A DNA stretch of 64,000 nt from Spisula solida (GCA_947247005.1 OX365957.1:10760817-10824816); one strand, 5' to 3'; counted from the stretch's first letter, positions 48,430 to 60,839 are shown. Notes: generated by a model not told the origin, from the sequence alone. Numbers and translations are program-made.

Positions 48430-50150
48430 ACCTGAAAAGGCGACATTAGGTGTTACTTTGGCGTCGGCGGCGTCACAAATTGCTTGTCCGGCGCGTAACT
48501 TTGTCACTTTAAGTTCAAATGACTCAAGATTTGGTATGCATGTTTCTTGCAATAAGCCGAAGTGCAGTGCGCAAAAACTATAACTCTACCATGCATCGTT
48601 TTTAGCTCACCTGTCACAATATGACAGAGTGAGCTTTTGTGATCACTCGTCCGTCCGTCAACAATTTGCTTGTGTAGGCACTAGAGGTCACAATTTTGGC
48701 CTAATCTTTATGAAACTTGGTCACAATGATCATCTCAACAAAATCTAGGTCAAGTTCGATATTGGATAATTTGGGGTAAAAAACTAGGTCACAAGGTCAA
48801 ATCATAAGAAAACCTTGTGTAGTCACTAGAGGTTATACATTTTACTTAATCTTTATGAAACTTGGTCACAATGATCATCTCGACAAAATCTAGGTCAAGT
48901 TCGATATTGGGTCATCTGGGGTAAAAAACTAGGTCACAAGGTCAAATCATCATGTCACTAGAGGTAACAATTTCGACCTTATCTTTATGAAATTTGGTCA
49001 CAATGATCATGTCAACAAAATCTAGGTCAAGTTTGATCTAAGGTCAACTTGGTTCAAAAACTGGGTCACTAGGTCAAATCATAGAAAAACATTGTTTAAT
49101 CACTAGAGATCACCATTTCGACCATAGGCAGCCTGCACGTACCCTACTACTTCACAAGTCATATCAACCTTCTCATTGTTTACCTATATAAGAAAGGTGA
49201 ATCCCGAAGAATGGAGTGCCTGTCACATAACTTGTCGTATTCTTTTATTTATTCACTCAAATGGTATCTTACAGGTATCATCGTGTAGCCAAGATATTTT
49301 ACTTTCCAGATATATAAACAGTTTAGTCCTTAAATACACACCCTTAACACAATATAAGTCAAATCGCGAATTTTTTTTGGTCACCAATTAAGAAGTTCAG
49401 TATATACACCGGACACAAACAGAAATGGCCGAGCTTACACGATTGAACAACTATGAATGACGTGACACACACTCTAGCCAATCAAACGATCGCTTCGAAA
49501 TCTGTTGAGGTCGAAAGGTTATCGGAATACTAAATAAAATTGGAAATTGACGGTGGCGAATTTCGTACATTTTTTTTAATTATCGATCTAGTGAAATATT
49601 GCGATGTTTAATTGGCATGTGAGGTAAATTATTTAGTTACACTAACTGAAAGGATGACTAGCTAGGCCCGTTTGTGAAGCATACATTCTGTTTCAAGGCA
49701 AAATTCACGTTTACAAGCGTGAAAATCTGGGTTTTGCTGAACGTCTTAGTTAGCGACCTAATTAAGGAATTGTATTCTTGATTCTGACGTTCGGTGTGTA
49801 AACGGGTGTGTATCTAAGGACTAAAGTGTTGATATATCCTGAAAGTAAAATATAGTAGCTACACGTTGATACCCGTAATATACCATTTCAATGAATAATA
49901 AACCTACACGGCTACAAATGTGACGGGCACTTTTATAATCAGAAATATTGAAAGTAACCTGTCATAACATAGTAAACAGTGGTAAAATCCGATTTGGCCG
50001 GGTAGTATTTGGGTACGTGCTGACTGCCTATGATTTCGACATTACCTTTATGAAACTTGATCATGTCAACAAAATCTAGGTTAAATTTGATATTAAGGCG
50101 TCTGGGGTCAAAAACTAGGTCACATGGTCAAATCATAAAAAAACTTGCAA
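48430..50150. repeat. Bivalve GCTCACCTGTCACAATATGACAG repeat block
   Basis: It begins CACCTGAAAAGGCGACATTAGG, then TTTTTAGCTCACCTGTCACA and GATCACTCGTCCGTCCGTC. Units of about 150 bp follow: CACTAGAGGTCACAATTT, CTTTATGAAACTTGGTCACAATGATCAT, AAAATCTAGGTCAAGTTCGA. The block is split by the element at 49123-50032 and resumes at 50033. Confidence 0.8.
49123..50032. mobile_element. 910-bp hAT-like non-autonomous transposon
   Basis: The eight bases ATTTCGAC occur immediately left (49115-49122) and right (50033-50040), an 8-bp target duplication. Removing the element restores a normal unit of the host repeat, which reads ATTTCGACCTTATCTTTATG in the neighbouring unit. Termini are CATAGGCAG...GCACGTACCC at both ends, and diverged inverted similarity continues for about 230 bp (TTTAGTCCTTAAATACACACCC at the left; TTTAGTCCTTAGATACACACCC when the right end is inverted). 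No transposase frame. Confidence 0.82.
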
Positions 50151-51302
50151 TAGTGGCTGAATCTTTTAAATCTTATTCAGAAAATGTAAATTATTACCTA
50201 GGACATCATAGGGGTGTGCATGCACTACTATGACTGGTAAGCGACCTAGGGCCGTCAAAGTACTTGGGGAAACTCACATTGTATAATGGCCAAAAACAAA
50301 ATGTTGCAGTTGTATACATGTAGTAATATTCAAGATTATGCTATGTAACTTGCAGCTCCTATTTCATGATTTGACCTAGTTGTTTACCCAAAATTCAATC
50401 AGGTTAATAGGTCAAGGTCACTGGGACCTTTATCATGAATAAGTAGACCATTTAATAATGTTTGGTCCACTATCTTCATACTTTACATGGAGGTTGTTCA
50501 TCAACAGTAGAAGGGCTCTATTGTTCTTAAGGTCAATGGCTGGCGCCATGACTTGGCATTGTTTCTTTTGGGCTGTCATGGGACATTCAGTGTTTTACCA
50601 ACATCTCTTTTCTATGTTTGCCTTATCTCTCTTATACAAGTACATATAAAAGGAAATAATATGCGTCTATACCCAGGGAAAGCGGTTTCCATTAGTTGAC
50701 ATTGTGGACTATTTATTCACCCCCCCCCCCCCCAGATGATTCGAACATGGCTTAGATTTTATCCAAACAAATATTCTGATTCACTAATTGCCAATGTAAA
50801 ATGTAGCCTATATTGCATACACTATTGCTTTGTCTACGAGGTAACCTACGAGGGTAGTCCGTAAAGATCGTGGAGGTTAGTTAAAATATTGTCTACATGT
50901 ACACTCTTAAAATTCATACCATATGTACGTGGGATGTTCAGAAATAACGTAGACTTTTACTCTTTCGCATTTGTTGTATTACGAAAATTATAAATACACC
51001 ATCATAATTCAGGATCTTTCTGCGATCAGTTCCTCAACCAGATTGGACTGAAAGCAATGCATTTGAACATACATCATTTTTATCCCGCCAAATATTTCAA
51101 ATACGGACACTTATGATATTTAGATAGAGTGGCTTCGTAAATGCGTAGCATGTTGTGGAGAGTATTTTGAAAACAATGATAATTTTGCTACATGTAATTT
51201 GAAGTTTCGTAAAGATAACGTCAAATTGTTATATCTTCTTGTCATGTTCACAAAGTTAGCTGTTAAAATAAAGCATGGGAATATCTAAGAGGAGGATAAA
51301 AT

Positions 51303-51423
51303 CACAGGTAACTGTATCATCGATAAAAAGTAAAACAAAACAAATTATTTTATAAAGTTATGTTATCTAAGAGATTATAAATGTAATAAAAAGAATTTTT
51401 GTTTAATGATACAGTTACCTGTG
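51303..51423. repeat. TIR hairpin element
   Basis: CACAGGTAACTGTATCAT at 51303-51320 is mirrored by ATGATACAGTTACCTGTG at 51406-51423, around a 85-bp AT-rich interior. Confidence 0.85.
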
Positions 51424-52064
51424 GGTAAAGCCCGAAAAGAATCCGAGTTAAACACGATGCTGCACTGTATAGTGGTTTATGCTTACACTTTTGTCATGTT
51501 TGTCTATTACTAAATTGTGTGTTGTACGTTTGATTCAATTGAGCGAAACCCACTACATGTATATGGCTCTCGTTAAAATTAAATCACAAAACAGGTAGAG
51601 AATAATTGGTACAAGTAAAAAGAGAAAGACAGAAACAGTTACTGGCATTAGGCAACTTTCGGAAGTGTTTGGGTCTCCGGGGTAGACAATATAGTAAAAT
51701 CTCTCGCTGAAGCGAACCAGCACAAGATGTTACTTTGATTTAGTCTAGTGACCTCATTTTTACCCCAGATAACGGACCAGGTAAACGCAATATCGAACTT
51801 GATCTAGATGCTACAGAACATTTGTTTTGGCCTAACGCACAATTTGAATTCTTTATTATCCTTTAACAACTACAATTATAAATAAAATTTTCGCAAAGGC
51901 AAAAATAATAATGATTCAATAAATTTCAAGCCATTCAACATATCATATGTAGTTTATAAAGAATTATAAAGAATCTAAATTTGCGCGCTTGCTTTTAAAA
52001 AGAAAACGGAATTATGTTCATTTAATAAGCAGCATTTAGTGAAACATTTACAACATAGTATATA

Positions 52065-52070
52065 TTTATT
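52065..52070 (-). promoter_or_regulatory. Candidate polyadenylation signal of the GPCR gene
   Basis: AATAAA on the minus strand about 150 bp past the stop codon. Confidence 0.35.
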
Positions 52071-52218
52071 TTTAGTATATTTATTGAGATTAGTCTATGC
52101 GTGTGCATTTAGGGTGGACTTATTGTTAATAAAGAATATAAGTTAATTCCACAATTAATCAGTTACGTAGAATGTTTTTTAAATGGACACAGCGAAACGT
52201 CAATTCTTGATGCAACTT

Positions 52219-53400
52219 TTAGTATTCTGACATCAATTCATCGAGGTCGTCCATTTTCAACTCGCGTAAGGGGACGTTTTCATGGGAAGATGTGTCACCT
52301 GTAGTTTCTCGGGAGACGCTTTGACGAAGTCCTATCTTTCCACACGTGACTATCTGAACTAACATCCGCCGGAAGTCGTGCATCATGGCGCAGTAGATCC
52401 AAACATTGGCGTTAAAACTAACGAGTAAGACAATTTCATAGATAGAGGAGATAATACGGTTTCTCTTCGGAGTTACAATGTCCTGTTCGCCCACATGGTG
52501 TAGTACCATCAACACGATCTTGTAGATGGTGTTAGGAAGTTCCGGAATGAGGAGGCAGACGATCATTATAATGGCGGTGATTGTAATGATTCTGTCCCTT
52601 CTTAATTGTGTCGAGCTGGTTGAATTATGTGGCATGGTTGAAGCTTGCCTCTGGGTCTTGTTAAGTTCCAACACCGTCTTTATGGTTAAACTCAGAAGTA
52701 CAACGGAGGGAATAAAATGCTGAAGAGCAAGACTAACCCATAGATAGACACACGTTCTGGTACATGGCTGTTCTACTTCCCAGCGACATCTGACTGATCC
52801 AGTCCCTAGTTTGTTGTCAACCACATGGTATATATGTAGAATGGCAGCAAAAACATACGAGAGGCCAATACTGAGCATGGTTTTCCAGAATGTACATACC
52901 CTATTAGAAAGACTTGGGCGGCAAACACACATGTAGCGTTGGATGCTCAGGATGACAGTCTGCCATACTGATACCGTGTGAAACACACGAGAGATATACA
53001 GCCTCAGTATCATGTACGATAAACACCATTCCTTGGAGATATCAGTATAGTCCACAGCGTAGATACCTAAAGAATTCGGCAACAAGGACACGCCCGTCAT
53101 TGTATCAGAGAATGCGATACTGACGAACAGTAGGCTGGTAGCTTTACCTCGGTGTTTCTTCGCCAGAAAATATCCACATACAAACAAATTCGCCAAAATA
53201 GTCAGACATATCAGAATCGGTCGAATGTACCCCATCGTTACTATTTCAAATTCAAAAATCTCAAGATAATAAAAATCATAATAATCATATTCGCCTTCAT
53301 AATCAGAGTACGAGTAACTGTCGTAGTCGTAGCCGTATGCCTTGGCGTAGCTTCCGCTTGTGCTGTTGAGAGTCCATGCAGACTCATTGGCAGCAGACAT
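52219..53400 (-). CDS. Class A GPCR, SPR/DMSR-like neuropeptide receptor type
   Basis: One intronless frame of 393 aa from ATG 53400 (MSAANES) to TAA 52219. The frame extends upstream to 53439 without an ATG, and TTTCAG just before 53428 marks a likely acceptor of a 5'UTR intron. The N-terminus has two N-glycosylation sites (N5, N12) and a Tyr/Asp/Glu stretch at 22-53. Seven spans: about 57-80 (N71), 88-112 (D99), 125-158 (C126, SIQRYMCVC), 170-194, 215-243, 271-300 (CLLIPELPN), 315-340 (SFNANVWIYCAM). The FHTVSVWQTVILSIQRYMCVC and NRVCTFWKTM phrases resemble invertebrate sex-peptide/myoinhibitory-peptide and DMSR receptors. DRY is replaced by QRY, CWxP and NPxxY are absent. The ligand is unknown. 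It acts at the plasma membrane through G proteins (family knowledge). Confidence 0.85.
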   Translation of the reverse strand: MSAANESAWTLNSTSGSYAKAYGYDYDSYSYSDYEGEYDYYDFYYLEIFEFEIVTMGYIRPILICLTILANLFVCGYFLAKKHRGKATSLLFVSIAFSDTMTGVSLLPNSLGIYAVDYTDISKEWCLSYMILRLYISRVFHTVSVWQTVILSIQRYMCVCRPSLSNRVCTFWKTMLSIGLSYVFAAILHIYHVVDNKLGTGSVRCRWEVEQPCTRTCVYLWVSLALQHFIPSVVLLSLTIKTVLELNKTQRQASTMPHNSTSSTQLRRDRIITITAIIMIVCLLIPELPNTIYKIVLMVLHHVGEQDIVTPKRNRIISSIYEIVLLVSFNANVWIYCAMMHDFRRMLVQIVTCGKIGLRQSVSRETTGDTSSHENVPLRELKMDDLDELMSEY

Positions 53401-53590
53401 GTTTTCCTGGTGTTGATAGCACTCTGCACTGAAATGCAAATAAAATAAACTTAGATATGGTCGAACTGGATCGACACTCGCCGCTCAAACATTTTATATC
53501 ACAGAATATCTGTTGACTTGCCGGGTACAATGATACTTCATATAACATATAAATAACAGGTAATGTTGTAGGGTCTTAATATCATGTAGT

Positions 53591-54237
53591 ATTGGAGTCT
53601 GGCACAGCCCGTTAAATGGCGACTCCATGATATGGAGTCTGGCACAGCCCGTTAAATGGGGACTCCATGATATGGAGTCTGGCACAGCCCGTTAAATGGC
53701 GACTCCATAATATGGAGTCTGGCACAGCCCGTTAAATGGCGACTCCATGATATGGAGTCTGGCACAGCCCGTTAAATGGCGACTCCATGATATGGAGTCT
53801 GGCACAGCCCGTTAAATGGGGACTCCATGATATGGAGTCTGGCACAGCCCGTTAAATGGGGACTCCATAATATGGAGTCTGACACAGCCCGTTAAATGGC
53901 GACTCCATGATATGGAGTCTGACACAGCCCGTTAAATGGGGACTCCATGATATGGAGTCTTGCACAGCCCGTTAAATGGCGACTCCATAATATGGAGTCT
54001 GGCACAGCCCGTTAAATGGCGACTCCATGATATGGAGTCTGGCACAGCCCGTTAAATGGCAACTCCATGATATGGAGTCTGGCACAGCCCGTTAAATGGG
54101 GACTCCATGATATGGAGTCTGGCACAGCCCGTTAAATGGGGACTCCATAATATGGAGTCTGGCACAGCCCGTTAAATGGCGACTCCATGATATGGAGTCT
54201 GGCACAGCCCGTTAAATGGCGACTCCATGATATGGAG
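53591..54237. repeat. 40-bp hairpin minisatellite, about 16 units
   Basis: The unit is TATGGAGTCTGGCACAGCCC followed by GTTAAATGGCGACTCCATGA. Each carries the inverted pair ATGGAGTC / GACTCCAT. Variants are GGCG/GGGG and TGA/TAA only, so it is recently homogenised. It starts about 190 bp upstream of the GPCR start codon. Confidence 0.93.
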
Positions 54238-56250
54238 ATTTCAAGATAATGGTGGAGGTACATGTATCGTTTAGTTGAATTCATTTCAGTTCTGTTTGTT
54301 GTCATCGTGCTTGGATGGGTCATACTATTATACTAAAGGCTAAAAGAGTATGATAATGAATTTGTGTAGAAGTATTACATGGAGTGCCTCTCTTATTAAC
54401 CTGCGGCCTTGAGCCAATATTGGATTGCCAAAAGTAAAATGACCATGGAGGGGCACGTGACATGTTCTCGATGGTTTACGATTTCAAAAAAATATCCAAA
54501 AAAGAAGCATTTTGTAAGAATGTCGTGCACCAGACTAATTCCATTATTCCATGCGGATAACATCGGTCTTTATCGCATTACAATAGTTTATTTACCAAAG
54601 AAAGCAGAACTATTCCGAAATTTCACTTTGAACGCGAGACAGCAGGTGCCTGCAGCTGCATAAGATTCCCAGTCAGTAATAAATATAGTGGGCAATGCAC
54701 TGTGTACATCCCGTAGAGAACACATCGCTAGATTAACAGAAGCATGGTATTGATACATGATAAAAAAATTCTAATTCTTTTGAATTTGAATTTGTTCATT
54801 CGTTCGGCACATACATTTAACACAACCAAATAATTGGAGGATAATCGGTATTGTCCGATTTTACATGTATTGGAATTATTTTGACAGAAACATTAATTTA
54901 AACTTACACAGGAATAAATTCGAGTTGCATCCAAACTGCAAAAACCACACCCTAAACAATACAACTAAATCACAAGGCCTCAGGTAATCACCCGCAGGAA
55001 ATAATTTGACTTGTATTAATATTGAACTACATGTAAATATGTTGTGTAAGAAATAAAGATGGTATCATTTTAGAAGTTTATTCCAACGAGGCACAGCTCG
55101 TATAGTAGTTGCTTTAAATACCGAAGTGATTAGGCATATGTTATAAATATAAAATAATTGGGAATCCAACTAAAGAATTTAGATTTGTCGGCTACTTTCG
55201 CTTTCAGAACCATAGACAAGTTCCCAGACTACCTGTGATATCACAGGTGAACGAGAATGTAATATACTACCCAAACTTTGCTAAGGGCCAAGACATTGAT
55301 TTTGATGTCCGTCTCGCGTTAAATGTACAAAACCGATGAAGAAAACGTTGTGCAATTACTAAAGTACAATCTTATCTGCTTCTAAAGTTCGAAGCTTGAT
55401 GTCTTGCATTTGATACGCATTGCCAAAATGACGTCGTTTTCCAGGTAACCGATAAGCTCTATTAGCGGGGAAATTTTTATCCCGTTTTTATTACCATATC
55501 TTGTAAGACCCAAAATGCCCAGAAAATGACCGCATTCCGTTAGTACAGAGGCTTGAATGCAGCACTAACATTTTAATGGGGTTGGGCTTATCAGCGCTTA
55601 GACATTAAATTTTGAGATAATCTTTATTGGTTTACAATGTTGCAGATGTAGCAATATGTTTTTTAAAATTCTACCAGTCAATCTTATTCAATTTGCAGAA
55701 TATTCAAATGGAAAATTTCCTGGCCCTTATCAAATTTTGAGTAGTATATATACGTATACCATATTATTATATTTAACACTGTATTTATAATCAACCTAAT
55801 ACTAGTAATGTTATGTCTATATGATCATAGGCGTGCTCTTTACAACCCTGTAATAAGGGGAAAATATCTCATTAAAACGACATATAAGTATTCGAATGTA
55901 ATACTATTCCATGCCTCAAATAGCCACAAACCGACAGAGTTTAAATATTGATATTTTATCAAAAACATAAACTTTATATACACATGTTATACCATAAACG
56001 CTATATATATATATATATATATAATAACTGTTACAATAATTTACGTTAACGTACCACAGAAAATAAAATAATAATTAATGGAACAAAACCAAATGTCACC
56101 TTGAATTTAAATATCTATCCTTCTGATGTGTTCCGACTTCACCTTGCATGCGACATCACGTGACAAAAACGTAACTCGTATACTATATACCTTAGACTAA
56201 TTAGTATTTTCGGTTTGATTATTTTGAATAATAAAAATTACAAAAATGAT
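54238..56250. other. Upstream of the GPCR gene, no gene recognised
   Basis: It contains an open frame at 54409-54663 (84 aa) that I do not recognise, a single ISRE-like motif at 55196-55205 (minus GAAAGCGAAAGTAG) and an AT run near 56005-56022. Nothing else stands out. Confidence 0.5.
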
Positions 56251-56254
56251 ATGC

Positions 56255-58060
56255 GGGATGATCAAAGCGTAGCAATTTCTTTATTCGTCATTAAAAGTAT
56301 ATAAATCTTTCTGAAAAGGAAGATAGATTCATTTCATATTCATTTACTGCTGAATTTCAATATTAGATCTACCTAAAGTTTGGTATTACCTAATGCTTGT
56401 TTAGTTGGGCATTGTGCCTTGTATGTGTTTTATGTTCCTGTGCTCGGTTGGTTCAGTTGGGCATTGTGCCTTGTATGTGTTTTATGTTCCTGTGCTCGGT
56501 TGGTTCAGTTGGGCATTGTGCCTTGTATGTGTTTTATGTTCCTGTGCTCGGTTGGTTCAGTTGGGCATTGTGCCTTGTATGTGTTTTATGTTTCCTGTGC
56601 TCGGTTGGTTCAGTTGGGCATTGTGCTTTGTGTTTTTTTAATGTTTTCTGTGCTCGGCTGGTTAAGTTGAGTGCTGCCTCCCCTGTCTGACTTAATATAA
56701 CCCTTTTGAACGAACGCGGTTTTCTGTATGGTAACGGCACTCGACGTCGTGCGGCCCAAATTTTCGTATTTTCCATAAAGTTGCATGTACGTGACATACC
56801 ATTCTGTGATTGTAATTTTATCATTTTCTAAAGGATGAGTTTTGAATATGCAATTATAAAAGACAATTCGAAGTCAAAATCTCTTTTCGAGGTCGTTAGC
56901 TGAAAACGAGTGCGAAACAGAAAAATTGTAAATGGAATGTCTCAAAATATTTCGTATTTCAGCGAGTTATTTCAATAAATCAGATGCTATACTCTTGACG
57001 AATGTTCTAAGTACACACTTTTAGAACTAGCATAAATCAGGAACATTTAAACTCAATAAAACTGTTACGATATCACATGTTGGTGATTGTCTTTAATACA
57101 GAAGATGAAAAATTAAGATATACGTGACGAAAATGTCAATATCACATTGTTCTCGTGCACACATCTGAAAAATGTGTAAATTTGTTTAAATCATTTCATG
57201 CACGATTAACATTCGACCCCCAAACATAAAGCCATAAAAATAGTTCGTATTATATGAGGCAAATGACGCTTGAGGAGCTCGCAAGTGCGATAGGAATGCT
57301 TGAAACTGGCATGCAAATAAGACGGGTAAGATTTAATTCATTAATTGTCTGTTTTGGGGTGCTTAACCCATGCACACAATTATTTTTATGGTAGTTGCAT
57401 TGTATTCACGAAAAAACTGCATGTTTCTATTGACTCGATTTAAAATTGCGACGTCACATGGCGTCATTTACATTTAGTCGTTAAATGCGTCAAAACACGT
57501 TTATGACAACGTCTGATTGATGGTTGTATCACCTTAGGATCGTGAAATAATATGGAATCGTTGAATTGAACAGAATATGTCAATTTATGGGTATGGAGCA
57601 ATTTGATGTTGGGTATGGAAGTAACTTTCAATAGGCATTTATCATCTGAATTACTACTTCAATTTAACAAAACTCACTATTTTCGATCAATCATGTCTTT
57701 TGTTAGATACGAGCACATTCTCATCACATGGACTTTGATTTTGATGCAACTTCTTATTAAGGTTGCACAATGGAATGGCCGCCTTGTAACCCTGACCTAA
57801 ATCCGATAGAATACGTCTGTGATGAGTTGGGGCGACGCATTCGAGCACGACGGCAACACCAGAACGTACAGGAATTCATAACGGAACTTTTACTAGAATG
57901 AAATGCACTCCCGCTACAATTAGCACACATCTTTATTAATTCAATGCCTCAGAGATATCAGGCTATCATCAGGGGGCAGACAGTGGTCATACACGATATT
58001 GACGTGCGATTTTGTTGTTTTAAGCTGTGAAATAAAAGGTCGTTTTCTAGTATGTTGATT
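56255..58060 (+). mobile_element. Decayed Tc1/mariner-family transposon
   Basis: An N-terminal helix-turn-helix piece (MRQMTLEELASAIGMLETGM) is at 57254-57329. A middle piece (LMLGMEVTFNRHLS) is near 57604. The C-terminal part with WPPCNPDLNPIEYVCDELGR starts at 57776 and runs to about 58029. An in-frame TGA at 57899 stands where the family has Trp (EEWN), and frames are broken between pieces, so it is inactive. The left flank (from GGGATGATCAAAGCGTAGC) and 56711-56860 match the MITE at 17842-18739. A right terminal repeat was not found. Confidence 0.75.
56395..56665. repeat. 52-bp minisatellite, five units, inside the mariner-like element
   Basis: AGTTGGGCATTGTGCCTTGT recurs at 56403, 56455, 56507, 56559 and 56612. 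The unit ends TGCTCGGTTGGTTC. Related single copies sit at 12560-12660 and 61335-61440. Overlapping open frames here are repeat artefacts. Confidence 0.88.
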
Positions 58061-60345
58061 TTATATTTAAGAATGGTAATTAATCCAACTTGATAGACAA
58101 TAGTTACCTAATTCCAATGGTATATTCGATTCACTGATAGGTCTAATATTTTTTCAGTTAAATGAAAATTACAAAGTGTGTACTTAGAACAATCGACTAG
58201 TGTACATCCTTCCAATTAAGACCGTGATTGAATTATCTCCCTTTGATGACGTAGATAGGGGGCACGAAGCGAATATCGAAGCCGACTACCGTTAGCGTAG
58301 AGCAAATAAAAAATGCGTCAACTTTAAGCCGCTGTAAATCACGATTTACTTAATCGATTTCTAAAATCATTATATTTACGAAAACTAGATTACATAGCCT
58401 TTTCAATAATGTAACTTTCAAAATGTAATGAAAAATGTAGATGCCATGTTTTCTGACCGGGAATTTACGGCTAAGAACAGGTAAAAATAAAGAACCGAAT
58501 TAAAACTCATCAATTAGCGTTTTAATCGATCAATTTTATTATTATTTGAAGATTTACATGTACTAGACAAGTAAAGCTTTCCGTCAATGTTATCGCTGTT
58601 AAAAATGTGTTCAACATTTAAAAGGAGAGCCATGTTTCCCGAACCTAAATCTTCCGCACAAAAAGAATGAATTTCTATTCATGTTTGGCAATGACCCATT
58701 TTTAAACTAGCTTAACTATAAATAATTCATTAATTGATTACATCTTACTACATAACGTTAGCTTTAATATGATATCAAAATCATGAATATCCAACCGAAA
58801 TATAAAAGTAAAATTTAATATGCCGAAACATTCCATTCTTTATATATTTTGTACTAAAATCCGTAGGAGCGCCGTTCTACATCAGTCCTGACCAGGAATT
58901 ACCAATGTGAATTGATACTTACTTGTTCATAAAAATATTGTAGATTAGTTCGTATTTTATAAGGTTACCGAAAATAATATTTGAACGAATATTTTATAAT
59001 ATTGCTGTATATTCATAATTATTATTGAATAGTCTTCTTAACTTATAAATATTTAAAGCGCTCGTGAATAAGATATTTTACTGAGAAATATATTTGAATC
59101 TTAATGAAATTTCATTATCCCAATAAACATTTTAGGACATGTAATCACTTCCCTACATGTTCGTTCAACTGACGACAAAAGAAAAGCAAAACCATCGTCA
59201 ACAAAATACTTTTATCTCAAGTATAACGGATCGCTAATGCTAGGAGTAATGGCTGAATAACGATTAAATCGATATACGGACACCCCGGAAGTTGAGATAT
59301 TAATCTGGCGCATGTGCATAGGCGTCCAGGGAAGACAATTTCCAAGGGAGGTTACCTAGTTTCGGGAAAGGCCTATATAGAAGTACATTAGCTTAAAAAT
59401 ACTATAATTTAAGGAAGTATTGGGGATGTCCATTTTACGCTTGTAATAAATTCCGAATAAATTGTGTGCACTATATTTCATGATATTGAGTGAAAAGTAA
59501 AAACGTTGCGATAGCCTATTCTACATTGTAAAAGTCTTCGTTTATTACAAATTCATATCATTATTTCTTAATTGATATCACAGTCTAACAATTTGCAATA
59601 AGTTATATATTGGAACCATTTTAGTTGAGCAATACACCACATACTGGTGCATTCAATATGTTTATTTTCAACAGAGACACTGTCTCTGTTCTTGGTGCTC
59701 TGTTTTAAATAAACATATACTTTTTATGATGTATATTTAGATCTTTGTAATATGCAACCAAAACCTTGATTTTAACATTTTTTTATCAATGTCAATCATT
59801 TGAATTAAAACACTGATCAAATATACTGTACATTCGGTGACAGATGGTGACAACATTATACTGATTAGTTAGATAGCATGCAGTACCCTACTGTGAAACT
59901 AATTAGGGTCGGATGTTGGTGGCTAATCTTGATATGGGACCAATATACACTATATTTTCTCCCAATACAGGGGATGTTGTTTATTGTCTATCATTGTGTA
60001 ACTGTACAACACAAACTGACCTAGGTTTTATTATGTGTTTGATTTTAGCCACCTTATCCTAAAAATATTGTCTGTCCCTTTTGTTATTTTATCCCATTAC
60101 TCGAATTATAAATTTACTCAATTTGAATTAAATTATTGATAACCACCTTTACACATAATATAAAAAAAGTTTAATTTAATAACCAACATGTACTAAAGTT
60201 AGTTTTAGGTACAGTAGTAGAATTATAATAAAAGTCCTTGTGAAAAAAAAGGAATGAAACATGCATTTCATTTGGTATTGCATAGGAACATAAATTTGTT
60301 AAACTATTTTCTTTTAATGATTACAAATTCGAGGGGATATATAAA
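58061..60345. other. AT-rich, no gene recognised
   Basis: The only structure seen is a nested hairpin at 59656-59718 (ATATGTTTATTT...AAATAAACATAT around ACAGAGACACTGTCTCTGT). Confidence 0.5.
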
Positions 60346-60670
60346 TTGGTGGACAAGTGGTCTAGTGGTAAGGGCTACTGACTGCTGATCTGAATGTTGT
60401 GGGTTCGATCCCTACACCAGACGGTCAAAGCCAGAAATACTTTTCAGTGTTTCCCACCTAACATAACAAAATTACTAACAGTCTTTGGACAAGACGTTAA
60501 TCGAGGTCCCGTGTATGATGCTTTACATCGGCACGTAAAAGAATCAGGGATGCTTCTGGAACTGGGGCATCTTCTGTATCATGCACTATCCCCCAAAAAC
60601 TAAAGTGACTAGCCTCTTCTGGGGGCCTCGCCTATATGGATTTCCGGTGGCGAGGATAAATAAAAGCATA
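60346..60670 (+). repeat. tRNA-derived SINE
   Basis: A tRNA-like head at 60346-60424 carries an A box (TGGTCTAGTGGTAAGG) and a B box (GGTTCGATCCC). A non-tRNA body follows to about 60670 (CTGGGGGCCTCGCCTATATG, then GATAAATAAAAGC). It does not fold as a clean tRNA with paired acceptor ends, so it is not called a tRNA gene. Confidence 0.7.
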
Positions 60671-60839
60671 TAACCCATATAAATTGTAGATTATCTTTGA
60701 TGGTAACTTAAGTAACGTGTATTCTTCACCTGTGGCCACTGGTGTATGAGGATGGTGAATAAATGAAAACGGCATTTTTTTTAAAATAGACCAGACCCTC
60801 TTCTTAAACTATACGGTAACATTAACACTCAATTACATA

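Larger units (their letters stand above)
46560..52218. other. Convergent intergenic region, repeats only
   Basis: It separates the 3' ends of the TTC17-like (plus) and GPCR (minus) genes. It contains a 43-bp minisatellite, a long bivalve repeat with a hAT-like insertion, a run of 14 C (50720-50733), a TIR hairpin at 51303-51423, and a fragment of the CTAGGTCAC repeat near 51735-51815. No exon was recognised. Confidence 0.6.

Noticed and set aside
50930..51120. Possible mariner terminus (GGGATGTTCAGAAATAACGTAGAC)
   Set aside because: No matching opposite end or transposase piece was found nearby.
53591..54237. CRISPR-like array of direct repeats
   Set aside because: Units abut with no unique spacers and the genome is eukaryotic; it is a minisatellite.
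54409..54663. 84-aa open frame downstream of the hairpin minisatellite
   Set aside because: No recognisable domain, signal or splice context; kept only as a note.
56380..56690. Hydrophobic Cys-rich open frames in all plus frames
   Set aside because: They are produced by the 52-bp minisatellite.
60346..60424. Functional tRNA gene
   Set aside because: A and B boxes are present, but the ends do not pair as an acceptor stem and a SINE body follows.
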